The notes under the pieces were generated by a model. The model did not search any database and was not told the origin of the DNA. It saw only the letters and a list, made by a program, of their open reading frames with translations. Positions 1 to 7,612 of a stretch of 64,000 bases of DNA are shown here, piece by piece. The stretch is from assembly GCF_030345795.1 (NCBI RefSeq), contig NZ_JAUALB010000001.1, positions 2,475,001-2,539,000 of the forward strand, in the 5' to 3' direction. This stretch comes from Micromonospora sp. WMMA1363 (GTDB lineage: Bacteria > Actinomycetota > Actinomycetes > Mycobacteriales > Micromonosporaceae). The position numbers and the translations under genes are program-made. Every line of letters begins with the position of its first letter. Positions within the stretch are counted from its first letter, which is position 1.

Positions 1-74
1 GCGGAGATACGGTCGCATCCGGTGGTGGGGTTCCACGTGGCCTCGGTCCACTCGATCGCACTGTGATCAGCCAT
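1..74 (-). CDS. DUF5131 (phage Gp37/Gp68-like) protein, 5' part only
   Basis: Reading leftwards from the ATG at 74 gives [20 protein letters not shown], which matches how I remember DUF5131 proteins of phages and mobile elements beginning. A purine-rich ribosome site (GGAAAGG) lies about 8 nt upstream of this ATG; another in-frame ATG at 80 sits almost on top of that site and is less likely. Only about 25 codons are inside the window. Some DUF5131 proteins carry radical-SAM-like cysteine clusters, but that part is not visible here. The family call rests on a short N-terminus. Confidence 0.7.
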   Translation of the reverse strand, partial: MADHSAIEWTEATWNPTTGCDRIS

Positions 75-273
75 GGCCATCCCCTTTCCTTTTATGATCG
101 ACATCCTGTCGCACATAGGTACGGCTCGAACAGAGAGCAAATCACATGCGTGTGACTCGCCGTCACCCTGTGTCCCGCAACGGGTAACGGCAGGTTTCGG
201 GGCAACGACACGGCGCCAGCCGACACGCAGGCAGGCCGGCAGGCCATGACACGCCGGCAAACGATCAGAGGAT

Positions 274-576
274 TCACGCCGCGCCCCCGGCCAGCCGGTC
301 GGGAAACGGCAGCATGGCCCCGCCGTCACCACTGGCCGTCCGGGTGGCCCGTCCGGCCTGCCGGGCGGGGGTGATGTTCAGGCGTAGGTAGAGCCGGGCG
401 AGGCCGGCGTCGGCGCCGGTCAGCGGCCGACGCTGGCCGCGCTGCGCGATGTGGCCGGCGGCGGCCAGGGCGCGGGCGGCGGCGTCGAGTTCGGCCGGCG
501 TGCCGATCAACCACACCTCCAAGCCGGACAACCGCGCGTCACGCAGCGACGGCCGGTCGCCGTAACCGCCGGTCAT
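274..576 (-). CDS. Small hypothetical element protein (100 aa)
   Basis: I do not recognise this protein. The start is taken at ATG 576, whose ATG overlaps the TGA stop of the upstream gene (ATGA), a sign of translational coupling; a longer reading to 657 would run back into that gene. The protein has a hydrophobic-strand-like segment ([19 protein letters not shown]) and an Ala/Arg-rich C-terminal half with no cysteines or membrane segment. The fold could be a small alpha/beta domain, but no function can be assigned. It is last in the transfer-region gene string before the DUF5131 gene. Confidence 0.6.
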   Translation of the reverse strand: MTGGYGDRPSLRDARLSGLEVWLIGTPAELDAAARALAAAGHIAQRGQRRPLTGADAGLARLYLRLNITPARQAGRATRTASGDGGAMLPFPDRLAGGAA

Positions 577-908
577 CAGACACCCTCGGGCGGGAAGCAC
601 GCCGGGCAGGCCAACGCGCCGAGGTGGTCGGCCCACCCGGCGGTGTACTCGGCCCACCCACGGCCGGCGTGCGGGTCGGCCGGGTCGGGGGCGGGGGCGG
701 GTTGGCAGGCCGGGCCGATGACCCAGCGCCGGTCGGCGGTGAACACCAACCGCCCACCGGTCGGCGGGTTGCCCTCTGCGTCGATGCTGTGGTGCGCGGC
801 CTTGTGCGCCAGCACGCCGGGGGCGAGGCGGATCGGGGCGCAGACGATGAGGGCAGCGCGCTGGCCGTTGGTGAAGCGGGCCGCCGTCGCGGTCGTGGCG
901 GTGGTCAT
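576..908 (-). CDS. Small hypothetical element protein (110 aa) with C-terminal CPAC motif
   Basis: The start ATG at 908 is preceded by AAGGAG with 5-nt spacing; an upstream GTG at 932 has no comparable site. The middle carries a strand-rich stretch (GRLVFTADRRWVIGPAC), a histidine pair (AAHHS) and a terminal CPAC, which may bind metal together with the upstream cysteine. It overlaps the following gene by ATGA. I do not recognise the family. Proteins of this size and place are common accessory genes of actinomycete integrative elements. Confidence 0.6.
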   Translation of the reverse strand: MTTATTATAARFTNGQRAALIVCAPIRLAPGVLAHKAAHHSIDAEGNPPTGGRLVFTADRRWVIGPACQPAPAPDPADPHAGRGWAEYTAGWADHLGALACPACFPPEGV

Positions 909-960
909 CGGTCTCCTTGTCGTGAAGGTCACGCAGGTGGTCGAGGGCGACGCGGCGGTG

Positions 961-1410
961 CTACCCGTGGTAGCGCCGGTCGGTGTCGTCGGCGGGCTCG
1001 CGTAGCGTGTCGGTGTAGGTGTTCGGGGTGAAGGGGCGTGCCGGGCGGGCGGCGGGCGCGGTGGGGGCGGTGTGGGTGGCGCGGCGGTAGGTGTTCATGA
1101 CGGCGCGTCCCCACCGGATGCGGACGCCTCTGCCTCGGCAGGGGCGGCACGGGCGGGTGCGGCGGGTGTGGTGGTGGCCGCTGCCTTTGCATCGCAGGCA
1201 CGGTGAGTAGGGGGTGCGGGAGCACTGTTCCCGGTAGATGAGCGCGCCAGCGGCGGCGGTCGTGAGGCCCCACCACGGGTGTCCGAGCCAGCCCGTGAGG
1301 CTACCGAGGGTGATCAATGTTAGTCCGGGTGTGGTGCGGGCGGTGAGCCAGAGCAGAGCGGCGAGCAGGGCGAACATTGCCCATAGCGGGTTGCGGGTGG
1401 GGGTGGTCAC
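961..1410 (-). CDS. Two-TM membrane protein with a DnaJ-like CxxCxGxG zinc motif
   Basis: This 149-residue protein has an N-terminal hydrophobic region (about residues 8-60, likely two membrane helices). A cytoplasmic zinc-ribbon-like segment follows with CLRCKGSG and CRPCRGRG, i.e. two CxxCxGxG repeats of the kind DnaJ uses four times. The tail is Pro/Ala/Thr-rich and probably disordered. There is no J domain. It lies just downstream of the TraB-like translocase on the same strand, so a membrane role in conjugative spread is plausible but not shown. The ATG at 1410 follows a GAGG-type purine stretch. Confidence 0.65.
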   Translation of the reverse strand: MTTPTRNPLWAMFALLAALLWLTARTTPGLTLITLGSLTGWLGHPWWGLTTAAAGALIYREQCSRTPYSPCLRCKGSGHHHTRRTRPCRPCRGRGVRIRWGRAVMNTYRRATHTAPTAPAARPARPFTPNTYTDTLREPADDTDRRYHG

Positions 1411-1609
1411 CAGGGCCTCCAGGGCGGTTTTTGGGTGTGCGGCACCTACCGGCCGCGAGGGTGCGAGTCGGCTGGTGGGGTTGCGGTTAGGGGGCGAGGG
1501 TGGGGCCTAGCGGACCCGCGAGGCCTCGCGGGTGATGCCGCGAGGCCTAGCGGCCCGTTCTTGATCGTTGGGGTGCCGGCCGGGCCGGTTTCGACTCGGC
1601 CGTCGGGTG
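1411..1609. repeat. Noncoding repeats downstream of traB-like gene; candidate clt transfer locus
   Basis: This gap holds the octamer CCGCGAGG three times in direct orientation (1453-1460, 1516-1523, 1538-1545) and once inverted (1524-1531). The inverted copy forms an 18-bp perfect palindrome at 1515-1532. In Streptomyces conjugative plasmids TraB recognises clustered 8-bp repeats (TRS) in the clt locus, commonly close to traB. The octamer here differs from published TRS motifs I remember, so the assignment rests on position and repeat structure only. Confidence 0.4.
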
Positions 1610-3877
1610 TTACTGACCCTTCTTGTTGTCACGCTCGGTGATCGCGGTTTCGAGGTGGGCAAGGCGGATGCCCTTACGGGTCTTCTCGACCCCGGCGTCG
1701 ACCGGGGCGTCGGCTGGGCGGAGCTGTCCGACGTCGACGGTGGGTGACTTCCACCCGGGCGCTTCGGCCTTCAGGGCGGCCGTCAGAGCGGCTTGGGACT
1801 TCCACCGGCCGGGGTGGCGGGTGTTGACGCGGGTGTAGATCACGTCGCCGTGCAGGGCGATGTCGTCGCCGATGAACACCGCCCGCACGTCGTCGAGCGC
1901 GCTGAACGCGGGGGCGGTTTCGGGCTGCTCGACGATGCCGGCCGCCGTGCCGATCAGTGTGCCGGCCTTGGTTCGCCCTGCGAGGGCGGTGGTGACGATC
2001 CGTTTGACGTCGGGGAGGACGAAGGTGGTGCGCACGCGGACGGGTTCGCCGCCTTCGGAGCCGATGTACCAGCAGGATCCCCGGTCGTCGGCGGCGCTGC
2101 CGGCGGCGCCGCGCCGGAACGCGGTGGCGTCGACGCCGCGCTTGTAGGCGCCGGTGCCGAGGATCATGTCGTTACCGGGCTGTCCGTTCTGGTGGAACGC
2201 GACCCGCACGATCGGCAGGGAACTGATCGAGGTTGGGATGGAGTCGGTGTCGGTGCGCTGCGAGGCGATCTCGACGTGGATGCCGCAGGCCCGGCCGATC
2301 TTCATCAGGTTCGTCAGCAGGGCGGCGATTTCTTTGCCGTATACCGGATCGGCGAGACCCTCGTGGATCTCATCGATGATGATCAGGATCCACGGCATGG
2401 TGTGTTTCTTCGACCGGGCGAGCCGGTCGGTGAGCGCGGCGGCGTTGTTGTCCAGCAGCTCGGAGCCGACTTTCTTCAGGTCGGTCAGGACCCGGCGGCG
2501 GCGGATGACCTCCCGCGTGGTGGCGTTGAGGAACTCGACCAGCATCCGGCCGGTCTCGGTCGGGTCGGCGTCCGCGCCGTAGGCGTAACAGACCGGTTCC
2601 AGTTCGGCGTAGTCGCCCATGCCCTTGAAATCGAAGATCGCGACCTGGGCGCCGTCCACGTCGGAGCAGCCCAGACACGCCAGCCCGATCAGGTAGGCGG
2701 TCTTCCCGGAGCCGGGGGTGCCGGTGGTGATGCCGTTCGCGCCGGGCAGCGGCCACCGCACCGGCCGGTTACGCGGGTCGTAGCCGATCGTGCATGGAGC
2801 GCCCACGTTGACCGGCTTGCCGAGGTAGGCGAACCGCTTCGGCTTGGTCTGCCCCGGGTCGATGTCCAACACCAGGATCTCCACATGCCCGGGGACGCCG
2901 GTGGGGGCCTGGGAGAGGTGCACCATCGCGGGCGGGCGTTTCAACCCACCGGCGATGACAATCGCTTTGGCCATCACCATCTGCGTGGTCACACCCGGGA
3001 TCGGATGGGTTTCGGCGATCTTCCCGCCTGCGCTGTCATCGCGGAAGATCACATCGACCGGGGAGTGTCCGGCCTTCACCACCTCGCGGAACTGGCCGAT
3101 GCCGGTGGCCAGCAGCGCCCCGGTCACGGTGTCGTTGGTGACCGGCGGATACGGCGACGGCTCCCGAAACTGCGGGAAGAACGGGGCGGTGCGGGCGCGG
3201 CCGTACCAGACCAGCCAGCACCCCAACCCCACCCACACCGCCACAGCGGCGCGGCCGGCGTTGCCCCGGATCACCTCACCCCGGCCGAGCCACAGCAGCA
3301 CCCCGACCACTACGACCAGCCCGGCCAGTGGCAGGAGTGTGCGGGAGCGGACCACCTTCCGGCGGTCCTTGACCTCCCGGTGCCGCTCCGCGCGGGCCTT
3401 CAACCACGCGTCCACGTCGGCTTTGCCGTCCACGGCCCCGGCGGTCTGATCGGCCACCGTCAGGCCCTGCCGGTCATCAACGAACGCGAAGAAGTCCGTG
3501 ACCGAGCGGGCCACGCCTCGGAACCACCAGCCGGACGCGCGCACCGACCACGCGCCGAGCACCACGAACGTGTTCCACACGTAGCGCCGCTTGTAGGTCC
3601 ACAGCCGGCGGGCCTTGTGCCGCCACCCCACCGCCCACGCCCACTGCTTCAACTCCGGCGGCGCGTCGGTGACCTGCGCGGCCACGATGTCACCTTCCAA
3701 CACTTCCCCCGCGTCCCCGGGCCGGCCGGTGGGCGCGGGCGGCGGGTTGTCCTGCACTGCGGGCGCAACGCCGGTCGAGTTGTCGCGCCGCTGCCGCGCG
3801 GCGTCGAGGTCGACCACCTCACCGAGGTCCTGCTCTGCGGCCTGCCAGTCGAAACGGTCCTCATTCGGGGACGTCAT
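1610..3877 (-). CDS. TraB-type FtsK/SpoIIIE DNA translocase
   Basis: This 755-residue protein probably pumps double-stranded DNA during conjugative transfer in mycelia. An acidic and proline-rich N-terminus (about 1-75) is followed by hydrophobic segments near 177-195 and 209-226, then the motor domain. Walker A is GTPGSGKT (about residue 386) and Walker B is ILIIIDEIHEG (about 495-505). An FtsK-like R/Q segment (IASQRTDTDSIPTSI) follows. The start ATG at 3877 has GGAGGAG about 8 nt upstream; an open frame to 4267 crosses a hairpin and a small gene and is rejected. A repeat-bearing noncoding stretch follows the stop. It is the main evidence for an AICE-like element. Confidence 0.88.
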   Translation of the reverse strand: MTSPNEDRFDWQAAEQDLGEVVDLDAARQRRDNSTGVAPAVQDNPPPAPTGRPGDAGEVLEGDIVAAQVTDAPPELKQWAWAVGWRHKARRLWTYKRRYVWNTFVVLGAWSVRASGWWFRGVARSVTDFFAFVDDRQGLTVADQTAGAVDGKADVDAWLKARAERHREVKDRRKVVRSRTLLPLAGLVVVVGVLLWLGRGEVIRGNAGRAAVAVWVGLGCWLVWYGRARTAPFFPQFREPSPYPPVTNDTVTGALLATGIGQFREVVKAGHSPVDVIFRDDSAGGKIAETHPIPGVTTQMVMAKAIVIAGGLKRPPAMVHLSQAPTGVPGHVEILVLDIDPGQTKPKRFAYLGKPVNVGAPCTIGYDPRNRPVRWPLPGANGITTGTPGSGKTAYLIGLACLGCSDVDGAQVAIFDFKGMGDYAELEPVCYAYGADADPTETGRMLVEFLNATTREVIRRRRVLTDLKKVGSELLDNNAAALTDRLARSKKHTMPWILIIIDEIHEGLADPVYGKEIAALLTNLMKIGRACGIHVEIASQRTDTDSIPTSISSLPIVRVAFHQNGQPGNDMILGTGAYKRGVDATAFRRGAAGSAADDRGSCWYIGSEGGEPVRVRTTFVLPDVKRIVTTALAGRTKAGTLIGTAAGIVEQPETAPAFSALDDVRAVFIGDDIALHGDVIYTRVNTRHPGRWKSQAALTAALKAEAPGWKSPTVDVGQLRPADAPVDAGVEKTRKGIRLAHLETAITERDNKKGQ

Positions 3878-3916
3878 GATGGGGGCTCCTCCAACGGTCA
3901 TGGAATCGGGTGGGGG

Positions 3917-3960
3917 CCGGCGGCACGGCACGGTTTGCGAGGCCAGGGCCGTGCCGCCGG
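3917..3960 (-). terminator. Intergenic hairpin upstream of traB-like gene
   Basis: Perfect 13-bp arms (CCGGCGGCACGGC at 3917-3929 and its complement at 3948-3960) enclose an 18-nt loop. A close copy of the same hairpin occurs at 5223-5270. No T-tract follows on the minus strand, so it may be an RNA stabiliser or attenuator, not a classical intrinsic terminator. Confidence 0.5.
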
Positions 3961-3983
3961 GCGGGCGACGGGTCAGCGGGCGG

Positions 3984-4208
3984 TCAGTAGCCGTGTCGGC
4001 GGAGGGCGTCGTAGGCGGCGGCCTGGTCAGCCGGCGCGGCGGAACGGAACGCCCGCTCGAACGTGGTCTTGGCGTCGCGGAACTCGCGGCTGTCGATGTC
4101 ACGATCAGCGGCGTCGGTCTCGGCCATGCCGAGCTTGAGCAGGGTGCGCACCGCATCCCGGTTGATCGGGGCGGGGGTGGGGGTGGGTTTCTTGCTGAAC
4201 AGACCCAT
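3984..4208 (-). CDS. Small hypothetical protein (74 aa)
   Basis: The start ATG at 4208 (MGLFSKKPTPTPAP) is preceded by GGAAGGGAG, the same leader sequence used by the gene at 4784-4951; the longer frame to 4253 has no ribosome site. After a Pro/Thr linker there is an amphipathic helical part (ALLKLGMAE... and ERAFRSAAPADQAAAYDAL). It has no membrane segment or cysteine. I do not recognise the family. It is the first of a cassette of short genes, each separated from the next by a hairpin. Confidence 0.65.
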   Translation of the reverse strand: MGLFSKKPTPTPAPINRDAVRTLLKLGMAETDAADRDIDSREFRDAKTTFERAFRSAAPADQAAAYDALRRHGY

Positions 4209-4229
4209 GACGGGTGCTCCCTTCCAACC

Positions 4230-4278
4230 GCCAGACGCTCTGGCAGCCACCACCCGGCACCGGGCAACCCGGTGCCGG
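4230..4278 (-). terminator. Double-hairpin intergenic module
   Basis: On the minus strand an 11-bp perfect stem with a 3-nt loop (4254-4278) is followed by a short 6-bp stem (4230-4244, GCCAGA/TCTGGC) just ahead of the GGAAGGGAG ribosome site. A diverged copy of the whole module stands before the gene at 4784-4951. The upstream stem could end or stall transcription; the second could gate translation. Confidence 0.5.
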
Positions 4279-4292
4279 ACGGAGGCGGCCAG

Positions 4293-4451
4293 TTAGCGGC
4301 GGCGGCGCAACAGGCGGGTCAGGGGGCCTTCGGTGATCGTCTGGGTGGTGTACTCGTCGTATCCGCGCAGGTGACGCGGCAGGGTCGTCTCGACCACTTC
4401 CACCCGCCCGGAGCTGATCTGGTGGCTGTACTGGCGTTTCGTGCCGAACAC
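4293..4451 (-). CDS. Small basic hypothetical protein (52 aa)
   Basis: GTG at 4451 begins MFGTKRQYSHQISSGRVEVV and the frame ends at TAA 4293-4295 after a run of arginines (LLRRRR). GAGAGG lies 7 nt before the GTG. The N-terminus resembles that of the gene at 5574-5735 (MFGKK...), which may reflect a shared start-region cassette and not homology. No function can be named. The predicted protein is very basic and contains VVETTLPRHLRGYDEYTT. Confidence 0.55.
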   Translation of the reverse strand: MFGTKRQYSHQISSGRVEVVETTLPRHLRGYDEYTTQTITEGPLTRLLRRRR

Positions 4452-4486
4452 GCGGGGTCCTCTCGTAGGGGGTGAGGGCAGGTGGG

Positions 4487-4687
4487 TTACCGGATGGTCA
4501 GGCCGCCCCGGATCTCGTCGGCCTGCCGGCCGACCGTGGCGCGGCCAGCACGGATGTTCTCGGTCCGGCCCGGTGTCGTGTCGCTGGTGTCCTTCGGGGT
4601 CTTGCTGCCGGTGTCACGGCGGCCGAAGACCTGCCCGGCCTGAACGGCGACGCGGTCGTTGCCGGATGCGCGGTTGGTGCGTCCCAC
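4487..4687 (-). CDS. Small hypothetical protein (66 aa)
   Basis: GTG at 4687 (MGRTNRASGNDRVAVQAGQV) has AGGGAGAA 6 nt upstream. The protein is polar and basic, with repeated Gly/Arg/Thr and no hydrophobic core long enough for a membrane helix; the C-terminus VGRQADEIRGGLTIR is the most conserved-looking part. It could be a small nucleic-acid-binding or structural accessory protein of the element, but I do not recognise it. Confidence 0.5.
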   Translation of the reverse strand: MGRTNRASGNDRVAVQAGQVFGRRDTGSKTPKDTSDTTPGRTENIRAGRATVGRQADEIRGGLTIR

Positions 4688-4783
4688 GGTGGTTCTCCCT
4701 TGGTTGTGCCGTCAGCGGGTCTGGCGGCCACCGCACCCCACCGGACCGGCGACGATGATCCGGTGGGGGCGGAGGCGGTCAGG

Positions 4784-4951
4784 TCAGCGCCGCCACCACG
4801 GGACGTTCTTCTCCGCGTCGATGACCCGCCTGTTGGCGGCCAGGTACTCCGGCGTCACGTCCCGGCTTTTGCGACTGACCCGATCCAGCTCACGGCGGGC
4901 GTCACGGTGGCGTTGGATCGCGGCCTTCTTCTCGTCCTTGCTCTTGCCCAT
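4784..4951 (-). CDS. Small lysine/arginine-rich helical protein (55 aa)
   Basis: ATG at 4951 begins MGKSKDEKKAAIQRHRDARR and the frame stops at TGA 4784-4786. A GGAAGGGAG leader nearly identical to that of the gene at 3984-4208 precedes the start. The protein is predicted to be mostly one charged alpha helix ending in NVPWWRR. DNA or RNA binding is possible from charge alone. It is preceded by a double-hairpin module (4974-5032). Confidence 0.55.
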   Translation of the reverse strand: MGKSKDEKKAAIQRHRDARRELDRVSRKSRDVTPEYLAANRRVIDAEKNVPWWRR

Positions 4952-5042
4952 GTCGGGCGCTCCCTTCCGGCCGTCCAGACGGTCTGGCGGCCACCACCCG
5001 ACACCAGCCCTCGGGGGTTGGTGCCGGACGGAGGCGGTCAGG

Positions 5043-5195
5043 TCAGCGGCGGGCGAGTCGGTCAGCCGCGGTACGGCCGGGACTGCCAGCGGGGAGTCGG
5101 GCCTCTCGGGTGGCGGTCACCGCGATGCTGGGGCAGTAGCCGCACCGGCCGGTGTTCGCGCAGGTGCAGGCAGGGGGGCGGGTATTCTTGGCCAT
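5043..5195 (-). CDS. Small cysteine-rich protein (50 aa)
   Basis: The start ATG at 5195 (MAKNTRPPACTCANTGRCGYC) follows AGGAG at about 11 nt; an open frame further upstream to 5237 enters the hairpin and is not used. Four cysteines within 12 residues (CTCANTGRCGYC) suggest a compact zinc-binding knuckle. The remainder is basic. Function unknown; small zinc-knuckle proteins are frequent on actinomycete integrative elements. Confidence 0.6.
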   Translation of the reverse strand: MAKNTRPPACTCANTGRCGYCPSIAVTATREARLPAGSPGRTAADRLARR

Positions 5196-5222
5196 TCGGA
5201 TCGGACTCCTGTCCGTGAAGGG

Positions 5223-5270
5223 CCGGCGGCACAGCACTGGTTTCTGAGGCCGTTTGGGCTGTGCCGCCGG
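5223..5270 (-). terminator. Intergenic hairpin, second copy
   Basis: Perfect 13-bp arms (5223-5235 and 5258-5270) flank a 22-nt loop. Stem sequence and loop context repeat those at 3917-3960, with one compensated base change (G-C pair to A-T pair) in the stem, which argues that the structure itself is kept. Confidence 0.55.
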
Positions 5271-5307
5271 GCGGGGGGTTAGTTGGCCGGGCGGCGTACG
5301 CAGGTCG

Positions 5308-5478
5308 TCAGCGCTTCACAATCCGTGCGGTCGACCCCTTGGGGTACCCGCCCGTTTTCTCCACGCTGTTCTTGATTCGCTCGGCGTCTTTCAGGTCGCG
5401 CGCATCCGTGGCCCACGTGCACGTGCGGCCCGGGTGGTTCTCCGTCGCGACTACGTAGTACGGGTCCTTCTTCGCCAT
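5308..5478 (-). CDS. Small hypothetical protein (56 aa)
   Basis: The start is ATG 5478 (MAKKDPYYVVATENHPGRTC) with a GGAGAA-type ribosome site just upstream; the longer frame to 5646 overlaps the next gene and is a shadow. The protein looks like a small folded domain: YYVVATENHPGRTCTWATDA then a helix DLKDAERIKNSVEKTG and a basic end STARIVKR. I do not know the family. It belongs to the hairpin-separated small-gene cassette. Confidence 0.65.
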   Translation of the reverse strand: MAKKDPYYVVATENHPGRTCTWATDARDLKDAERIKNSVEKTGGYPKGSTARIVKR

Positions 5479-5534
5479 AGCTGGGGGTTCTCCTTCGTCT
5501 GGTCGCCGGGGTGGCGGCCTCCGCTGACCGCCCG

Positions 5535-5570
5535 GCCTGGTGCGGGTCCGGGCCGGGCGGCGTACGCAGG
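5535..5570 (-). terminator. Intergenic hairpin between two small genes
   Basis: CCGCCCGGCC and GGCCGGGCGG arms lie about 13 nt apart between the stop of the 5574-5735 gene and the start of the 5308-5478 gene. This fits the pattern of one strong stem per gene boundary in this cassette. Confidence 0.45.
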
Positions 5571-5573
5571 TCG

Positions 5574-5735
5574 TCAGCTCTGGCTGGCCTTGCGCTGCTG
5601 CGCGTTGGACGCCTTGCGCTGCTTGATGGCCTTGTCGCTCAACCACGACGGGTTGGCCTTCTGCGCCCGGCGGGACAGGTCGGTCATCTGCCGGTCGCTG
5701 ATCGTGTTCGGGACGGTGGTCTTCTTGCCGAACAT
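5574..5735 (-). CDS. Small basic hypothetical protein (53 aa)
   Basis: ATG 5735 begins MFGKKTTVPNTISDRQMTDL and TGA is at 5574-5576; GGGAGGAA precedes the start. The protein is a charged helix with WLSDKAIKQRKASNAQQRKA and is lysine-rich, unlike the arginine-rich average of the region. It lies 14 nt downstream of the DUF2637 gene and is likely co-transcribed with it. Function unknown. Confidence 0.6.
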   Translation of the reverse strand: MFGKKTTVPNTISDRQMTDLSRRAQKANPSWLSDKAIKQRKASNAQQRKASQS

Positions 5736-5749
5736 CGGTTCCTCCCGGT

Positions 5750-6925
5750 TCAGGCGGCGATCGGGGCGGGGGTGGCGGCGACCGGCGTCGCCGCAGCGTC
5801 CGGCGCGGATGGTGAACCGGTCACAGGGCGGGGCCGGTGGCGCTTGACGGTGCTCACGCTGACCTGCGCGAGCCGGGCGATGCGTTCGTGGTTGGCGGTC
5901 GGTTCGGTGGTGTGCGCGTCGATGACCCGCTCAGCGGCGGTCAGCGACCGGGCCGTGACCCGGGCCGGGTGAACCGGCTTACGAGCCGGGACGTGCGGGG
6001 TCGGGATGACCGGTTCAGCGTGGTCCCACGGGTCGGCCGGCATCTCGTCCGGCGTCGGGTCGACCGGCGGCGTGGTGACCTTCTGCGCCTGGTTGGCCTT
6101 CCGGGCGGCGGTGCGGGCGGCGCGTTCGGTGTGGTACCCGTCCCATGCTTTACGCGGGTCCCGCTCGTTGTGCTCGATCGACCAGCGGGCCGCCATCAGG
6201 GAACGGATCGGGAACATGCGCCGCCGTTTAGGGGAGAACTCCACCCCGGCGTCATCGATCAGGTCCGCGTCCTCAGCGAGGAGCTGCACGTGTTGGGCGC
6301 GGCGGGTGTGCAGTCCCCACAGCCACGGCGACAACAGCGACAGCAGCGCGAACGCCACCGCTGCGGCTGTGGGGGCGATGCCGTCGGCGAAGTGGGCGTA
6401 GTTGATGGCCGCGACCACCGCTGCGATCACCCACGCGGCGCGGCGCAGGCTGGCGGCGGTGGCGTGGGCCTTGAGCAGGAGGGCGTCGTGGGCGTGCCAC
6501 TGCACGTAGACGGCGATGGACTCCAACGCTGCGGCGAACGCGATGGCGAACGCCACCCGAGAGGTCGTGTTCCAGTCGGCGGGGGCGATCTGGTTGTAGG
6601 CGTAGGCGGCCTGCGCGTACGCCGCGCCCCCGTTGATCAGCAGCAGCGGCAGCACCGGGCGCAGCTTCGCGGCGAACTCCGCCCGCGCCTTACGCTGCCG
6701 CTCCCGACGCTCGGCGCGCTCGACGCGGCGAGCGGCGTCGCGGCGGCGGCGCTCCTGCTCATCGGCGATAGCCTGGCGGCGGGCGTGCTCGGCGGCGGCC
6801 TCCTGCTGCTCCCGGTCGAGCTGCGCCATCAGCCGGGCGCGCTCCACCTCGGCAGCGGCGGACTCACGTTGGGCCGCCGCGCGGGCGGCCAGGATCGACG
6901 GGTCCTCCGGCGGGCGACGAAACAT
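5750..6925 (-). CDS. DUF2637 (SpdB-like) plasmid-spread membrane protein
   Basis: This 391-residue protein has an N-terminal charged coiled coil (about residues 12-90, Ala/Arg/Glu-rich), a membrane core with about four helices (about 90-215) and a proline-rich C-terminal region. The C-terminal region carries a helix-turn-helix-like segment (NHERIARLAQVSVSTVKRH). This layout is typical of DUF2637 proteins that sit with TraB on Streptomyces and Micromonospora plasmids and AICEs and are linked to intramycelial spread (Spd proteins). The ATG at 6925 is well placed. The coiled coil and terminal HTH suggest contacts with other Spd proteins and with DNA; both are inferences. Confidence 0.8.
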   Translation of the reverse strand: MFRRPPEDPSILAARAAAQRESAAAEVERARLMAQLDREQQEAAAEHARRQAIADEQERRRRDAARRVERAERRERQRKARAEFAAKLRPVLPLLLINGGAAYAQAAYAYNQIAPADWNTTSRVAFAIAFAAALESIAVYVQWHAHDALLLKAHATAASLRRAAWVIAAVVAAINYAHFADGIAPTAAAVAFALLSLLSPWLWGLHTRRAQHVQLLAEDADLIDDAGVEFSPKRRRMFPIRSLMAARWSIEHNERDPRKAWDGYHTERAARTAARKANQAQKVTTPPVDPTPDEMPADPWDHAEPVIPTPHVPARKPVHPARVTARSLTAAERVIDAHTTEPTANHERIARLAQVSVSTVKRHRPRPVTGSPSAPDAAATPVAATPAPIAA

Positions 6926-6943
6926 CGTCGGTGTCCTTCCTGG

Positions 6944-7612
6944 TCAGTCGGTGAGGATGTCGGCGAGCAGGGCACGGTGGGCGGCGAAAACCTTGCCGCG
7001 GTAGGCGTCGGCCAGGTGCCGCACGACGCAGCCGTAATCGACTGCGGGCACCCACACGGCGCGGCGGGCGTCGTCGGCGCCGGTGACGTCGGGCAGCGCT
7101 CCGACGTGGCTACCGAGGTCGATGCGGACGGGGACGGTGACCATCCACGCCTCATCGGAGGCGCGCGGGTCGGGCACGTAGCGGGCCGGCAGCGTCTTCG
7201 CCCACGGGGCGGTGTGGGTGGCGATCAGGCCGGTTTCCTCGGCCAGTTCCCGGAACGCCGCGTGGGTGGGGTTCTCGCCGGGGTCGACGTGCCCGCCGGG
7301 CAGCGCCCACCCGTGTCCGTCGCCGCGCTCGATCAGCAGCAGCCACCGCCACCCGTCCGGGTCGCACGCGGTGACGATCGCGTCGGCGGCCAGGGCCTCG
7401 CCCCAGTGGCCCAGCTCGTTACGCCCGTACCGGACGCCGGTCGGCGCGTACGGGTTGACCGGACGGCCGTCCACCAGGGGGAACGGGATCGCGGCGGCGG
7501 CCCGCCGTGCGGCCCAGTCGATGCGGGTCGGGTCCATCTCCGGGTCCGCCCACGATGCTCCGGCGGCGATGCCGGCCACCACGGACGGGTGGGTGAAGGT
7601 GCGGCCCGTCAT
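6944..7612 (-). CDS. NUDIX hydrolase
   Basis: This 222-residue protein has a complete Nudix box at about residues 106-129 ([20 protein letters not shown] followed by ETGL), giving the G-x5-E-x7-REL-x-EE-x-G-L signature needed for Mg2+-dependent cleavage of nucleoside-diphosphate-X bonds. An N-terminal extension of about 70 residues is not part of the Nudix fold. ATG 7612 overlaps the upstream stop (ATGA), which decides the start; the frame continues open to 8083 but that part is a shadow. NUDIX genes are usual cargo of AICEs, where a house-cleaning or signalling role has been suggested. The substrate cannot be read from sequence. Confidence 0.88.
   Translation of the reverse strand: MTGRTFTHPSVVAGIAAGASWADPEMDPTRIDWAARRAAAAIPFPLVDGRPVNPYAPTGVRYGRNELGHWGEALAADAIVTACDPDGWRWLLLIERGDGHGWALPGGHVDPGENPTHAAFRELAEETGLIATHTAPWAKTLPARYVPDPRASDEAWMVTVPVRIDLGSHVGALPDVTGADDARRAVWVPAVDYGCVVRHLADAYRGKVFAAHRALLADILTD

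Noticed and set aside
1793..4138. 781-codon open frame on the plus strand opposite the TraB-like gene
   Set aside because: Shadow of a high-GC gene: low-complexity Gly/Asp/His composition, no domain, and the minus strand carries a complete Walker-motif ATPase.
3878..4267. N-terminal extension of the TraB-like protein
   Set aside because: Would cross a 13-bp hairpin and a small gene; a strong GGAGGAG site supports the ATG at 3877.
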